This document shows, in pieces, positions 39,830-51,353 of a DNA stretch of 64,000 bases. Each line of letters opens with the position of its first letter. The stretch's first letter is position 1. The stretch is from Sipunculus nudus (lineage: Eukaryota; Annelida; Sipuncula; Golfingiida; Sipunculidae), in the NCBI GenBank assembly GCA_026874595.1, contig CM049311.1, positions 34,887,176-34,951,175 of the forward strand, given 5' to 3'. The notes beneath the pieces are model-generated. The model was not told the DNA's origin. It made no database searches and saw only the letters and a program-made list of their open reading frames with translations. A program made the position numbers and the translations under genes.

Positions 39830-42800
39830 GAAAATTTTTGCAGTTTCATGACCTTTGGATTCCTCTCATAAATATTGAAGAGGGTGTCCCTTGGAGCATT
39901 TTGCATGAAACCCTTTAAAATGCAAATTAGCTATCGCATTTATTGGAACTTCTTATTTTACTCATAACTCTCTTAGTCTTTGTCCCATTTTAGAGATTAA
40001 GATGTGTACAACTTTGTTTTCATGGTAGAAGAGTATGGTGAACGTTTAAAACAACCATTTAAGTACTTTTTCATATGCAAATTAGTTGTCGCCATTATTG
40101 GAACTTCTTATTTTGCTCATATCTCTCTTAGTTCTTGTCCTGCTTTAGAGATTTCAAACTACCATTTATTTAATTCTTAATATAGAAATTATAGCTGTCG
40201 CCGTTATTGAAACTTCTAATTTTGTTCATATCTCTATTAGATTTTGTCCTATTTTAGAGATTAAGGTGTCTACACCTATATGTATTCATGGAAGAGGAGT
40301 AAGATGAACCATTTATAAACTACCATTATATTAATTCTTAATATGGAAATTAGTTGTCGCCATTATTGGAACTTCTTATTTTGTTCATATCTCTCTTAGT
40401 TCTTGTTCTATTTTTAGAGATTAAGGTGTCTAAACCCATGTTTTTATGGAAGAGGAGTATGATGAACCATTTTTAAGCTACCATTATATTAATTCTTAAT
40501 ATGGAAATTAGTTGTCGCCATTATTGGAACTTCTTATTTTGCTCATATCTCTCTTAGTTCTTGTCCTGTTTTAGATATTAAGATGTCTACACCTATGTAT
40601 TCATGGAAGAGGAGTATGATGAACCATTTTTAAACTACCATTATATTAATTCTTAATATGGAAATTAGTTCTCGCCATTATTGGAACTTCTTATTTTGCT
40701 CATATCTCTCTTAGTTCTTGTCCTGTTTTAGAGATTTCAAACTACCATTTAATTAATTCTTAATTTAGAAAATTTAGCTGTCGCCGTTATTGGAACTTCT
40801 TATTTTGTTCATATCTCTATTAGATTTTGTCCTATTTTAGAGATTAAGGTGTCTACACCTATGTATTCATGGAAGAGGAGTATGATGAACCATTTTTAAA
40901 CTACCATTATATTAATTCTTAATATGGAAATTAGTTGTCGCCATTATTGGAACTTCTTATTTTGTTCATATCTCTCTTAGTTCTTGTTCTATTTTTAGAG
41001 ATTAAGGTGTCTAAACCCATGTTTTTATGGAAGAGAAGTATTATGAACCATATTTAAGCTACCATTATATTAATTCTTAATATGGAAATTAGTTGTCGCC
41101 ATTACTGGAACTTCTTATTTTGCTCATATCTCTTTTAGTTCTTGTCCTGTTTTAGATATTAAGATGTCTACACCTATGTATTCATGGAAGAGGAGTGTGA
41201 TGAACCATTTTTAAACTACCATTATATTAATTCTTAATATGGAAATTAGTTCTCGCCATTATTGGAACTTCTTATTTTGCTCATATCTCTCTTAGTTCTT
41301 GTCCTGTTTTAGAGATTTCAAACTACCATTTAATTAATTCTTAATTTAGAAAATTTAGCTGTCGCTGTTATTGGAACTTCTTATTTTGTTCATATCTCTC
41401 TTAGTTTTTGTCCTAATTTTAGAGATTAAGGTGTCTAAACCCATGTTTTTATGGAAGTGGAGTATGATGAACCATTTTTAAACTACCATTATATTAATTC
41501 TTAATATGGAAATTAGTTGTCGCCATTATTGGAACTTCTTATTTTGCTCATATCTCTTTTAGTTCTTGTCCTGTTTTAGAGATTTCCAACTACCATTTAA
41601 TTAACTCTTAATATAGAAAATATAGCTGTCGTCGTTATTGGAACTTCTTATTTTGTTCATATCTCTCTTAGTTTCTGTCCTAATTTTAGAGATTAAGGTG
41701 TCTTAACCCATGTTTTTATGGAAGAGGAGTATGATGAACCATTTTTAAACTACAATTTAATTAATTTTTAATATGCAAATTCGCTGTCGCCATTATTGGA
41801 ACTTATTTTGTCCATTATCTCTCTTAGTTTCTGTCCTAATTTTAGAGATTAAAGGTGTCTTAACCCATGTTTTTATGGAAGAGGAGTATGATGAACCATT
41901 TTTAAACTACCATTATATTAATTCTTAATATGGAAATTAGCTGTCGCCTTTATTCCAACTTGTATCTTTCTGAATTCTTGTCCTTTTTAGAGATTAAGGT
42001 GTCTACACTCTACACCTATGTGTTATGGTAGAAGAGTATGATGAACCGTTTCAAACTACCATTTAAACCATTTTATATATGCAAATTATATGTCGCTAAT
42101 ATTGGAACTTCTTATTTTGCCCATATCTCTCTTAGTTCTTGTCCTGTTTTACAGATAAAGGTGTCTACACCTATGTTTTTATGGTAGAGGAGTATGATGA
42201 ACAGTTTCAAACTAAAATTTAATTAATTTTTAATATGCAAATTCGCTGTCGCCATTATTGGAACTTATTTTGTCCATATATCTCTCTTAGTTTTTGTCCT
42301 ATCTTAGAGTTTATGGTGTCTATGTACATCTATGTTTTCATGGTAGAGAAGTATGATCAACCGGTTCAAACTACCATTTAATGAATTTTTTAATAAGCAA
42401 ATTAATCGTCCCCATTATGTGAGCTAGATATAATTATATCATTCTAAATTCCCGTTTTTTATGTGCATTTACTGGCTTAGATGCATGAAAACGTAGGTAG
42501 TCTACGAGGAACAGCTGGAGAAGAGAAGGTAATGTGGAACTAACTCAGGTTATACAACGTCTGTAGTCTCTTAGCTGGTACTCACTGCTATTTGACTATG
42601 CGGCGATCGTCTTTATTTTTGCTAGTCGATCCGAGGCCAACTCGTCTTATATTCTGTATCACTCGTAAACCAAGTGAAGAAGAGCAGATCCTCTAATTGC
42701 TGCGAAAAGCATAAGAACGCCTACACCATCAGTACAAGGAGATTTGTACGATTATCTTCAAATGCTCGTTGAGTTGCGACCATCGTGACAGCGTTCCATT

Positions 42801-44984
42801 GTTTTCAATAAAATTTCGAAAATGGGGCTCCATTTTCTAGAAAAAAATTGTCTTAATGGTAGAAATGGTGAAGGTTATTTGTCACAGCAGCCAATACTGG
42901 AAACTTAACATCCCTAGCAACTCAACCAGTTTTATCCTAACTGGGATTGCATACGTCCAGAACAGACTGGGTGTTCTCCCGTTGTAGGCAGTGCGCATGA
43001 GCAAGGCTACCCCCGACATTCAGGATCTTTACAATCCTATAAACAATTCAAAGTTCTCTACAGAATAAGCAAATATTCCATAACATAAATATTCCATATT
43101 TACTGTGGATGTATAAAATCAATGACGCTGTTCACTAGTTAGGATCTCTTCCAGGTATCCTCGTAATAATTTCAATATTCTTTGGTCTTTTTTGTATAGG
43201 ATGAAACAGTCCTTGTGGCATTTTAAGACGAATTGTTCACCAGCGTATAAACCTTCTCCCAAGTCTGCCGCTTTGCCATCAGTCTTGTTGCGTTGGCTCC
43301 TACTGTGGTAGAGAAACGATCTGATCTGGTATTTATTAGCGGTTTTCTATGATTGGTATGACTGGAAATAGCATTCTTCTTCCATCTTGCACCTTAATTT
43401 GCTAAAAGAAAAAAGGTAAGTTTAGCAAACCTTTTTGCACTTGAATTAAAAACAAGAGAAATGTTAATGGCAACTTTTTAAAAAATCAGGTGTATTAAAA
43501 CGTGCTAACATTTGAATTCTGGAAATCTTACTCGGTTCGAGTGCCCTGTCATTAATCTTTCATGCCCGGCGAATTGGTTCCTTGGGCTATGCCATGACAG
43601 GAGTTCAGTTAGCAGTGCCCACTGAAGCTCCTGAGTTTAAGATTTGAATGGTCTAAAATCAGCTGTTTTTTTTTAATTATTTTAACAAACTCAGATTATC
43701 TATTGACACAGGTGGTTAAAGCTGACGAAATTACATTAAATTTGACTCGTTGACAGGTCTGTGCAGTATATGCTAAATAAATAATGGTCTTCAATCGAAA
43801 TACTATAAGTGCCTATTTTACACACAAAATGATTTGCTGCTTCAATACTAAACTATTTCGGCATGTTCAAATGGCATCAATTATTATTATATTCCCATTT
43901 AAGTATAAATAAGTATATACATATCACATCGTGCTCATTTATCATTTTTTATGGCTAATTCAAATACCATTTTCACTTAGTTAATTCATATCATGCCAAT
44001 TGACTGATTATCACGGCCTATTGAGGCCTAAAATACTTTACTTTTAAATAATAGGCGCAAATGTCAAAAACACAGACTAATACAACGCATTTTCAGTTGT
44101 AAAATAAATAAAATGTTAATTTGCAATTCAAAATTTTTAACGTAAATCCATCACCATGACAATTTAGATTGTAGTCATTTTAGTTTTTAAAGACAGAACA
44201 AGCTGAGGCTAATTTACAAACAGCGCATTAAATGTCAGCATTTTTTTGTCTGTAATAATAAGGAAACATTTACGTACAGAAAGTACAGACATTTTTAAAA
44301 TTCTTTTATTTTTTTCTTAATTTTCATTTCAGTCACTTAATCTCTTCAAAAGGTAATTTTAAATGTTCATCATTAAAACATAGATGAAGATACCTTGATC
44401 TCTAAGATAGGACAGGCACTAAGATAGTTTGAAATGATTCATCATACTCCTCTACCATGAAAACATAGGTGTAGACACCTTATTATCTAAGATAGACAGG
44501 AACTAAGACCGATATGTGCAAAATAAGAAGTTCCAGTAATGGCTACAGCTAATTTGCATATAACAAATTATTAAATAAAACACCAAAGGCTAATTTGAAA
44601 CTGACCATCATAATCCTTGACCATAAAACTATGGGTGTAGACATCTTAATCTCTAAGATAGGACACGGTCAAAGATAGATATGATCAAAAGTAAAAGTTC
44701 AATTAATGGCGACGGCTTATTTGCATATTAAACATTCATTGAATGGTAATTTAAAACCGTTCATCATAATCTTTGACCATGAAAACATGGCTGTAGACAC
44801 CTTGATCTCTAAGATAGAGCAAGGACCAAGAGAAATGTGAGGTAAACTAAAAGTTCCGATAATGGCGACGGCTTATTTGCATATTAATGGGTTTTATGCT
44901 ACATGCTCAAAGTTTTCAGGGCGACACCCTCTCTTGTATTAAAGAGTAGGATCAAAAGGTCATGAAACTGCAAAAATATTTTGT
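39830..44984. mobile_element. Foldback-type element with tandem-repeat arms
   Basis: The outer sequence AAAATTTTTGCAGTTTCATG with ACCTTT (39831 on) reappears inverted at about 44955-44984, and GAGGGTGTC(C/G)C follows in both. The left arm (to about 42400) is 17 or so tandem units with GTCGCCATTATTGGAACTTC, TTATTTTGCTCATATCTCTC and ACACCTATGTATTCATGG; the units are about 158 or about 110 bp in a higher-order pattern of about 584 bp. The right arm (44380-44880) holds about three inverted units. The middle has no coding frame. No target duplication was confirmed. Confidence 0.72.
42420..44380. other. Central segment of the foldback element
   Basis: About 2 kb between the arms, not repetitive internally. 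It has some GC-richer patches (42480-42800) but no frame over 60 codons on either strand, and no splice-bounded exon that I can support. It could be a remnant of an autonomous core. Confidence 0.35.
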
Positions 44985-44999
44985 GCGGACCTGAATGCG

Positions 45000-46250
45000 C
45001 GCTTCTCACGAAATCGTGGGTCTGACTGCCAGACTACTTTATTTCTTACTGTACATACTGATTGTTTTCTCTTCCATTTTCATGAATCTTCTGGACCAGT
45101 AAGGATGTCAGGGAGAACCATCTTTTAGGGTTTTTATGAGTGCAAACTCCTTTACAACTCTTTTTAATATCCACCGGTACATCAAGGTGTATGTACATAT
45201 AAGAGCCAGCGCTGTCAACCTCGTTTGACCCATAGTTGAACTGAGATATAGGTTTTCAAAAAAGTATACTAATGCATTTCTCGCACTTGCAACTGGTGAC
45301 TGGATGAGTTGTAGTCTTGACATTATGATAGAATTTTCAATCACAAAATATTAACAACTCCTCAACAGACTGAGCTGATGCTGTTTACACACTTGGGGCA
45401 CTGGTTAGAGCAGAATCTACCGATATGGGTTTTCAGTTCATAAATTAAAAGGAAATTAACGTGACCAGAATTGATTTGAAATGTTACATAAAGGGACAAG
45501 AACTGGTTTAAATTCTTTACATAAAAACATAATTTAGGGGAAAATTCGGGGGGGGGGGGGGGGAGGGGGAGGGTGCTGCCTACTTCCCCCTCTGGATCTG
45601 GCACTGGTTTTTGCGTGTGTTCATGTGGGCATTTCGGGAATCGGCCAATTATGAAGTATCGATTATATTTTGGTTTGGACCCGACACATGATCCGGCTTT
45701 AAGAAAGTCATCAAGGAGTTTTCACAAATGTAAGTCACTTATGCAAAACTGAGCCTGGGAAATGGGCCGAAAAAGTGAATGGAAATACGTTTTGAATGCA
45801 TCCCACTATAGGGCTTGCATTCCTTAGACTGCATATTCCTAGTTCCCGTATAGCTTTAAAAGTACCACCTTTGTAGAGGATCATGCAGCTAGTTTACACG
45901 CATGTTTATAAATTCTATTCACTCTGTTAAAACTGCAAGTTGGCACACACAGCGGAGTACGTCTTTCTTCTATGTACTCTTCATATTCCTGATGCTGTAA
46001 CCAATAATACTCTACACCATATGCTGGTCGTTAGGCCAACAAAAAATTATTTATTGTCCTATCGATTGACCGCTAATGTTTTCGTTATTTTTCAGGCAAA
46101 GGACTCGGTCCTAAATGCTGTTGCTTATTTGTGTTTTTCCATAATTCCATAAGAGAATCCTTACAGGTTTTGAAAAATGGACCAACTTTTGTATTTAATA
46201 TATGACACATTTCAGGAAATGATGCAAAGATTTGTATTTTTCCTTGTAAA
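45000..46250. other. Gap between foldback element and LINE
   Basis: No gene seen. It contains a poly-G stretch (45549-45571), next to which the inverted CAGTGCCAGATCCAG (45589-45605) resembles a hAT terminus; no partner end was found. Confidence 0.35.
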
Positions 46251-46254
46251 GGTG

Positions 46255-48216
46255 GCATTCCATGCATGCGCCTTGATGTTCACCTAACTAGGGATGACCT
46301 CCATGAGTCAGCATATAAGAGGGGCCATTCAATTGAGACTGCCCTTGGGGGGGGGGGGGGGGGGGTCATGGCTGTACTGATATTTCTGGACCTATCAGCA
46401 GCATATGATACTTTAGATCCCAGTATCTTACATCAGCGTCATAATATATTTTTGGCATAGATTCCTGTGCCTTGAAGTGGTTACAATCATATTCAGTAAA
46501 CAGAGTGCAATGTGTGGTCATTTGTAGCACTACTTCCAGTGACTGAACCTTTATAATTTGACGTGCCTCAGCTAGGGGTCAGTGCTTGGGCCTAAGATAA
46601 ACTGCATATACACAAAGCCAGTCGGTTATATAATCCATAGCATGATTACGCTCTTTACAAAGCGCTTTACCTATAGGGCTACTTCCTATATCGTAAGGCG
46701 CTGTTTGTTATGACCTCGTATCCTGAATTGCAACACCAGAGGGGAGCACTGTATTTTTGTCCAATCAGATGAGACCTTGTGCTGGTTGACAAAGCCAAGC
46801 GAGGAAAACACGGAGCCAATCATATTAATTTCTTTTTGAGTGACAGCTCATCCCCTAGCGTAACCGTCTGAACAGGCCACAGGCTCAGAGAGAATTGCCC
46901 CTGACGTGGTTTGCTTAGGGCCTTGGGCACATAGGATGCTCGGCCGGTGAGCTGTAATTCAAACGAAACGTAACAACAAAGGCTGCGTGCACACCTCGCT
47001 GGCTGGTTTCAGTTCTGCGGACAACAGATACATGGCTACGCTCACACAGTCATAATGTCATAATCGAATCGGTAGATGATGCGAGAATGCAGAGGGAGCA
47101 ATTTAAATTCGACCGGAAACTCTTCAAGCGGCGCTTGAAGCGCGGCAATGGGCGGAGCCAGGATGCCTGTCGAGTGTTTGTTTATTGGCATCTGATTGGC
47201 TGCTTGTCACATCGTACGCACGTTTATTTCAGTGGACAACAAACCGCCATCTGGTGTCTAAATATATCATAAACGGTCAAAGCTGGCAGCGTGAAAATCA
47301 GTTGCTTCTTTAGAAGTGCAAGATTTCCGCTGCCTCGGGAGCGTATAGCATGATATGCACCACTATATTTACGCTGATGATACCCAGGTATATAGTCATC
47401 AAACCAAAGGTCGACTGGGGTTCAATACTGGGAATCCAAACTTTCTGCTTGTGCAAAAAGTTGGATGAGTTCCAATATGCTGATCAGGAAAAAAATTGAA
47501 ATTATAACTTTTTACTTATAACTTCGGGTTCTTTCATCAAAGGGCTACAGCATATCTATTGGAAATGTCGGCTGATGCTTGCGGTACTTTAGTTCAATCT
47601 ATGGTATTTTATAGATTTGATTATGTAAATATTTTGTTGTATGGAATACCAAATATTTAACTGATAGGCTCCAGCGCAGGCAAAATACAACAGCCCGACT
47701 TGTCACAAAATCCAAATGACGAGTTCACATGTTGCCTGTCCTTTTTGGCATTCATTGGCTGCCTGTTGAATATAAGTTGCGATATAAGGTTTTATTATAT
47801 ACTGTTAATTCACTTCATGCACCTACACCAGCGTATATATCGGTGAACTAGTGAAGCGGTACCAACCAGCACGAGTTTTAAGATCAGCCTCTATTGTTCA
47901 GATAAAAGTTCCAAGGTCAAGGACGATTACATACGGAAATAGATCCTTTAGAACTGCAGCTCTCATATTATCGAATAAACTTCCTATAGTCACACTAGAG
48001 ATGAACTCTCATTTTTCGCTCTTAAGAATTTTTTAAAGACTTATCTATTTAAACAAGCATATTTAAATTGGTGGTATAGCTTCTTGTGGTATTGTATGTT
48101 CTTATAGTAGATACATATTATGTATTGTACAGCGCTTTAGAGCATGTTTTTAGAATATGAATAGGGCGCTTTAGAAATGCTGTTTGTTATTATTATAATT
48201 ATTATTTATTATTATG
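46255..48216 (+). mobile_element. Degraded CR1/L2-type LINE, 3' part of reverse transcriptase to tail
   Basis: In shifting frames it shows the hallmarks of a non-LTR reverse transcriptase: ESAYKRGHSIETAL, then AVLIFLDLSAAYDTLDPSIL, an RVQCVV-like segment, and YADDTQVY after the insertion. The C-terminal segment (about 47600-48060) has DRLQRRQNTTARLV-like and VKRYQPARVLRSAS wording, typical of the clade. The 3' end has GCGCTTTAGAAATG then a TTATTATTATT tail (to about 48216). Frameshifts and stops make it inactive. A poly-G run (46348-46366) and a Mutator-like element (46647-47344) interrupt it. Confidence 0.85.
46647..47344 (+). mobile_element. Mutator-like non-autonomous element, copy 2 (inserted in the LINE)
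   Basis: It is a full-length inverted counterpart of 20069-20764. It starts TACGCTCTTTAC and ends CCTCGGGAGCGT, giving terminal inverted ACGCTC. It is flanked by a perfect 10-bp duplication, ATAGCATGAT (46637-46646 and 47345-47354), and LINE reverse-transcriptase sequence resumes directly after it. It is 698 bp. The open frame at 47087-47272 is not conserved as a protein and is taken as chance. Confidence 0.85.
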
Positions 48217-48583
48217 CGTATGTATAATTGAATCACAGCTAAGCGTCCGTTTTAAGCTGATTTACGCATACGTATTGAATATGCATATACGTACCGCATA
48301 CGCATTATTACGCATTCGTTTCATAATCGATTAAACTGTTTACATTCCCATGTAATTGATCGCATATGTTTTATATGAACGCTGATTCAAACACGTCATA
48401 CCTCTTAAATTCTTTCAGAAAAGTAAAGCGGCACGCAAAAACGTAGCGACAAACTTGACACCATTTTCATGAGTATGATCCAATTTCATAAGACTATAAC
48501 CTCATGCTTCATAGAGAGTTCACATATTTCCTGCTGATGAGTAAGGTCGTAAGCTAAAGTGGACATCGGCAGATGGCCCTGGC

Positions 48584-48622
48584 TACTAGGCCTACTACCT
48601 ATATCGTAAGCGCTGTTTGTTC
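48584..48622 (+). mobile_element. Fragment of the Mutator-like element
   Basis: CTACTAGGCCTACTACCTAT followed by ATCGTAAGCGCTGTTTGTT matches the end region of the two full copies (about 46678-46711 and the inverse of 20705-20740). No TIR or duplication remains. Confidence 0.6.
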
Positions 48623-49170
48623 TGAAGGACTCGAATCCGGACTTGGACTCGAGTACGGACCCGAGTCCACTTTTCGAGGACTAGGACTCGGGTTTGGACT
48701 CAATGATCCTGGACTCAGACTTGGACTCGGAGGTCAGGACTAGAGAAATCAGGCTCAGTCCATCTCGAGTCCAGTAAAAGAGAGACTGGTCACCAATTAA
48801 GGTCTTAGGTTAAATTTAGAAAACGTACCGCCAGACTACCCTTGCGAACTTTTGGTAGAATACTATAAACACAATTACATATGAAACCCATGAACGTTGT
48901 GATTTTTATAAATATTGGTCCATATGGAATTATCTTCTGAATATCCAAACAGGACGGACATCTAGATATCTTTACAGAAACAAATGCATGTGCCATCTAA
49001 CATAAAAATACATTTTTTACCCCAAGTTCCGAATTTTATTTTTTTTAAATAAATGCACTTTATTTTTGTCTCGGTTTCTAATATACTCCATTTGGAAAAG
49101 GTGGACTTGGACTCGAACCTCACGGACTCGGACTTGGACTAAGCCTCAACAAACCTGGATTCGGACTTGC
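48622..49170. repeat. GGACTCGGACTT hexamer-rich repeat
   Basis: Two clusters (48622-48775 and 49098-49170) of degenerate GGACTC/GGACTTG words in tandem flank a plain AT-rich middle, so the unit looks like an element with repetitive ends. Similar words occur at 318-375 and 550-600. It is not coding. Confidence 0.6.
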
Positions 49171-49171
49171 A

Positions 49172-49345
49172 CTGCACTCTAAGAAAAAAGGGTTCTTGGG
49201 GGTTCCATGCTGAACCTGTATGGTTCCAGCTGGAACCATGGTTCAAGTTAGAACCGTTTTTGATATCCATGGGTTCCAGATAGCCCACTTAAGGTTCTTC
49301 GTGTGTTCTGCCCTAAGAGAGGAGTGCCTGATAGAACCCTACAGT
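49172..49345. repeat. GGTTCC/GGAACC palindromic repeat
   Basis: It begins ACTCTAAGAAAAAAGGGTTC, then several GGTTCCA and TGGAACC words in both orientations (49196-49280), ending with TAGAACCCTACAG near 49345. The layout resembles short non-autonomous elements with GGTTC-rich ends; no target duplication was established. Confidence 0.4.
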
Positions 49346-49660
49346 ACCATTACGTGTGTGAGTCACTGTCCCCAGCTGCACTCAGAATCTGTATTCACTG
49401 ATTTTGTGTGATAAATAATGTCATTATCTTAACTCATCTTATCTCATATTATCTTTTATAAAATCGCATTATAGTTTCATTTTGTTTTATCTTACCTTAT
49501 GTTATATTATATTTATAAATAATAAAAATAATAGAAATATAGAAATATATAATATGATATAATATTAAATCATAATAGCATATAATATATATTATCAAAC
49601 ATATATATACAAATATATACACACCAAAAATATAAAAATATATAAACATATTTGTATGTG

Positions 49661-49704
<44 letters not shown>

Positions 49705-49712
49705 ATTATATT

Positions 49713-49878
49713 CAGTGGCGGATCCCCTTTTGAGCTAAAACAACTTTTTTTAGGGGTTCAAACCAAATTTTGCGACCCTGACCCCTTACCTTACGGAGTA
49801 GACGACATTTTTTTAGGACTACATTTAGTTTTCCTGCATGGGTTTGACCCTCTCCTTTCCAAAATCCTGTATCCGCCC

Positions 49879-49881
<3 letters not shown>
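49713..49881. mobile_element. Short hAT-like MITE
   Basis: CAGTGGCGGATCCCCTTTT at the left and the inverted TAGGGGCGGATACAGGATTT at the right share the CAG(T/G)GGCGGATCC(A)G-type terminus common in hAT MITEs. The flanks are (TA)-rich, so the 8-bp duplication cannot be read. The minus-strand frame through it is not a gene. Confidence 0.55.

Positions 49882-49935
<54 letters not shown>
49879..49935. repeat. (TA)n microsatellite
   Basis: Uninterrupted TA dinucleotides of about 28 copies next to the hAT-like MITE. Confidence 0.95.
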
Positions 49936-49938
<3 letters not shown>

Positions 49939-50041
49939 TACACCTGATGGCGGTATCGATTTTGTTCATAATGCAAGGCAAGATTAACATTAAACTGACA
50001 ACATAAACTCGACATTTTCCCCCTAAACTCGTCAGAAATAA

Positions 50042-50342
50042 TGAGAAGTGATCCCGTCAGAGCCCTCATCAGCCAGATGGGTTAGTCCAAGCAGCGGGAG
50101 GCGGGCTACGGGTAACGAGTTTGCCTGGTCGGGCGCGAACAGCGGGGGGCGCCTGGCAGCATATGGTCACTCCTGTGTGCTGGCATTCGTAGGCTACTGT
50201 CACGTGGCAGCATCTCAGCGGCCTTTTCGAATGTCTAACAGCTTTGAACGAAGACATCAACAACGGCCATTTTGAATTTGCTTTACCAGTCTCTCTTGAA
50301 AAGTGAAAATTTGCTGAAAAAAGAAGACTCTAAGGGTACGGG
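50042..50342 (+). promoter_or_regulatory. CpG-rich patch, candidate promoter and non-coding first exon
   Basis: An isolated GC- and CpG-rich stretch in AT-rich DNA. It carries AACGGCCATTTTGAA (about 50259-50274), an inverse YY1-type AAAATGGCCG motif, and ends at a strong donor, GGTACGG|GTAAGTTG (50342). That is how a 5' UTR exon of a plus-strand gene would look. No downstream coding exon could be identified, so the gene is hypothetical. Confidence 0.3.
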
Positions 50343-50601
50343 TAAGTTGCTGTGTGGTGGATCGCTTACAAAGACCCGGTATCACTCTGATGTTTAGAAA
50401 ATCTAAGTGTTTTTATACAGCATTAACCCTAGATTCAGCCTTCAATACTGCCCAGACAAAAGGCCAGTTAAAACCACGTGTTCTTGTATTGTGTATATGG
50501 GTGCCCTGGCAGATTGGTCATATTTATGGAGAATAATCTGCAGTGCCATGGGAGTCTGACAATTTGGACTCGATTGCATCAACTGCAGAATAGGGATGGG
50601 T

Positions 50602-50618
50602 CGTATATATGATATATG

Positions 50619-50679
<61 letters not shown>

Positions 50680-50683
50680 GAGA
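50602..50683. repeat. Compound (TA)n(GA)n microsatellite
   Basis: TA dinucleotides run directly into GA dinucleotides (50641-50683). Confidence 0.95.
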
Positions 50684-50784
50684 TGATCATATTATGGAAA
50701 AGCGGTTAAATTTTCGGTTCACAGGTTTTTATTTCGGATGAACGATTTTTCGGATGAACAGTCTTCTGATATACGACGCTCTAC

Positions 50785-50786
<2 letters not shown>

Positions 50787-50848
<62 letters not shown>
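50787..50848. repeat. (TA)n microsatellite
   Basis: Nearly pure TA repeat, one of several in 49.6-54.6 kb. Confidence 0.95.
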
Positions 50849-50852
<4 letters not shown>

Positions 50853-51294
50853 CAATTTTACTTATATATTTTAATAACTTTTTAGTCTTGAAAAAAAGAC
50901 TGTATATTGAGCAGGTATATTAAGTAATCGTGTAATTATCAATCCCTGGTCGCTTTTTTCTAACAAGATTTTGCAGCTGATTCCTGACAGCATGAGTTTC
51001 AATGCCTCTTTATGAGTGCAATATTATATAATACGGCAATAAAATAACTGCTAGGAAACCCTTATTTTAGGATTGGTCCATGGCAATTGGTAGCACTGTC
51101 TATTGTATGAAGATGGAGGGAAAAGGAAAACCCAGGGAAAAGTATAATACCTCTCGCCACCTGGCGGTGGTAAAATAAGACGTCCTCACAAAAAAATTCA
51201 TATATAACTATATTTCAACTATGCATAAATTCAGAACGATTTCCTTCTAATTTGTTTACAAATTATTCTGCATTTCAGATTATTAGGTCACGGG

Positions 51295-51297
<3 letters not shown>

Positions 51298-51350
<53 letters not shown>
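51298..51350. repeat. (TA)n microsatellite
   Basis: Pure TA repeat of about 26 copies. Confidence 0.95.

Positions 51351-51353
<3 letters not shown>

Noticed and set aside
47087-47272. 61-codon frame inside the Mutator-like element
   Set aside because: The other full copy (20069-20764) does not preserve the frame as a protein; no transposase motif.
49712-49990. 92-codon minus-strand frame with GADTGFWKGEGQTHAG
   Set aside because: It is the translation of a hAT-like MITE plus an adjoining (TA)n tract.
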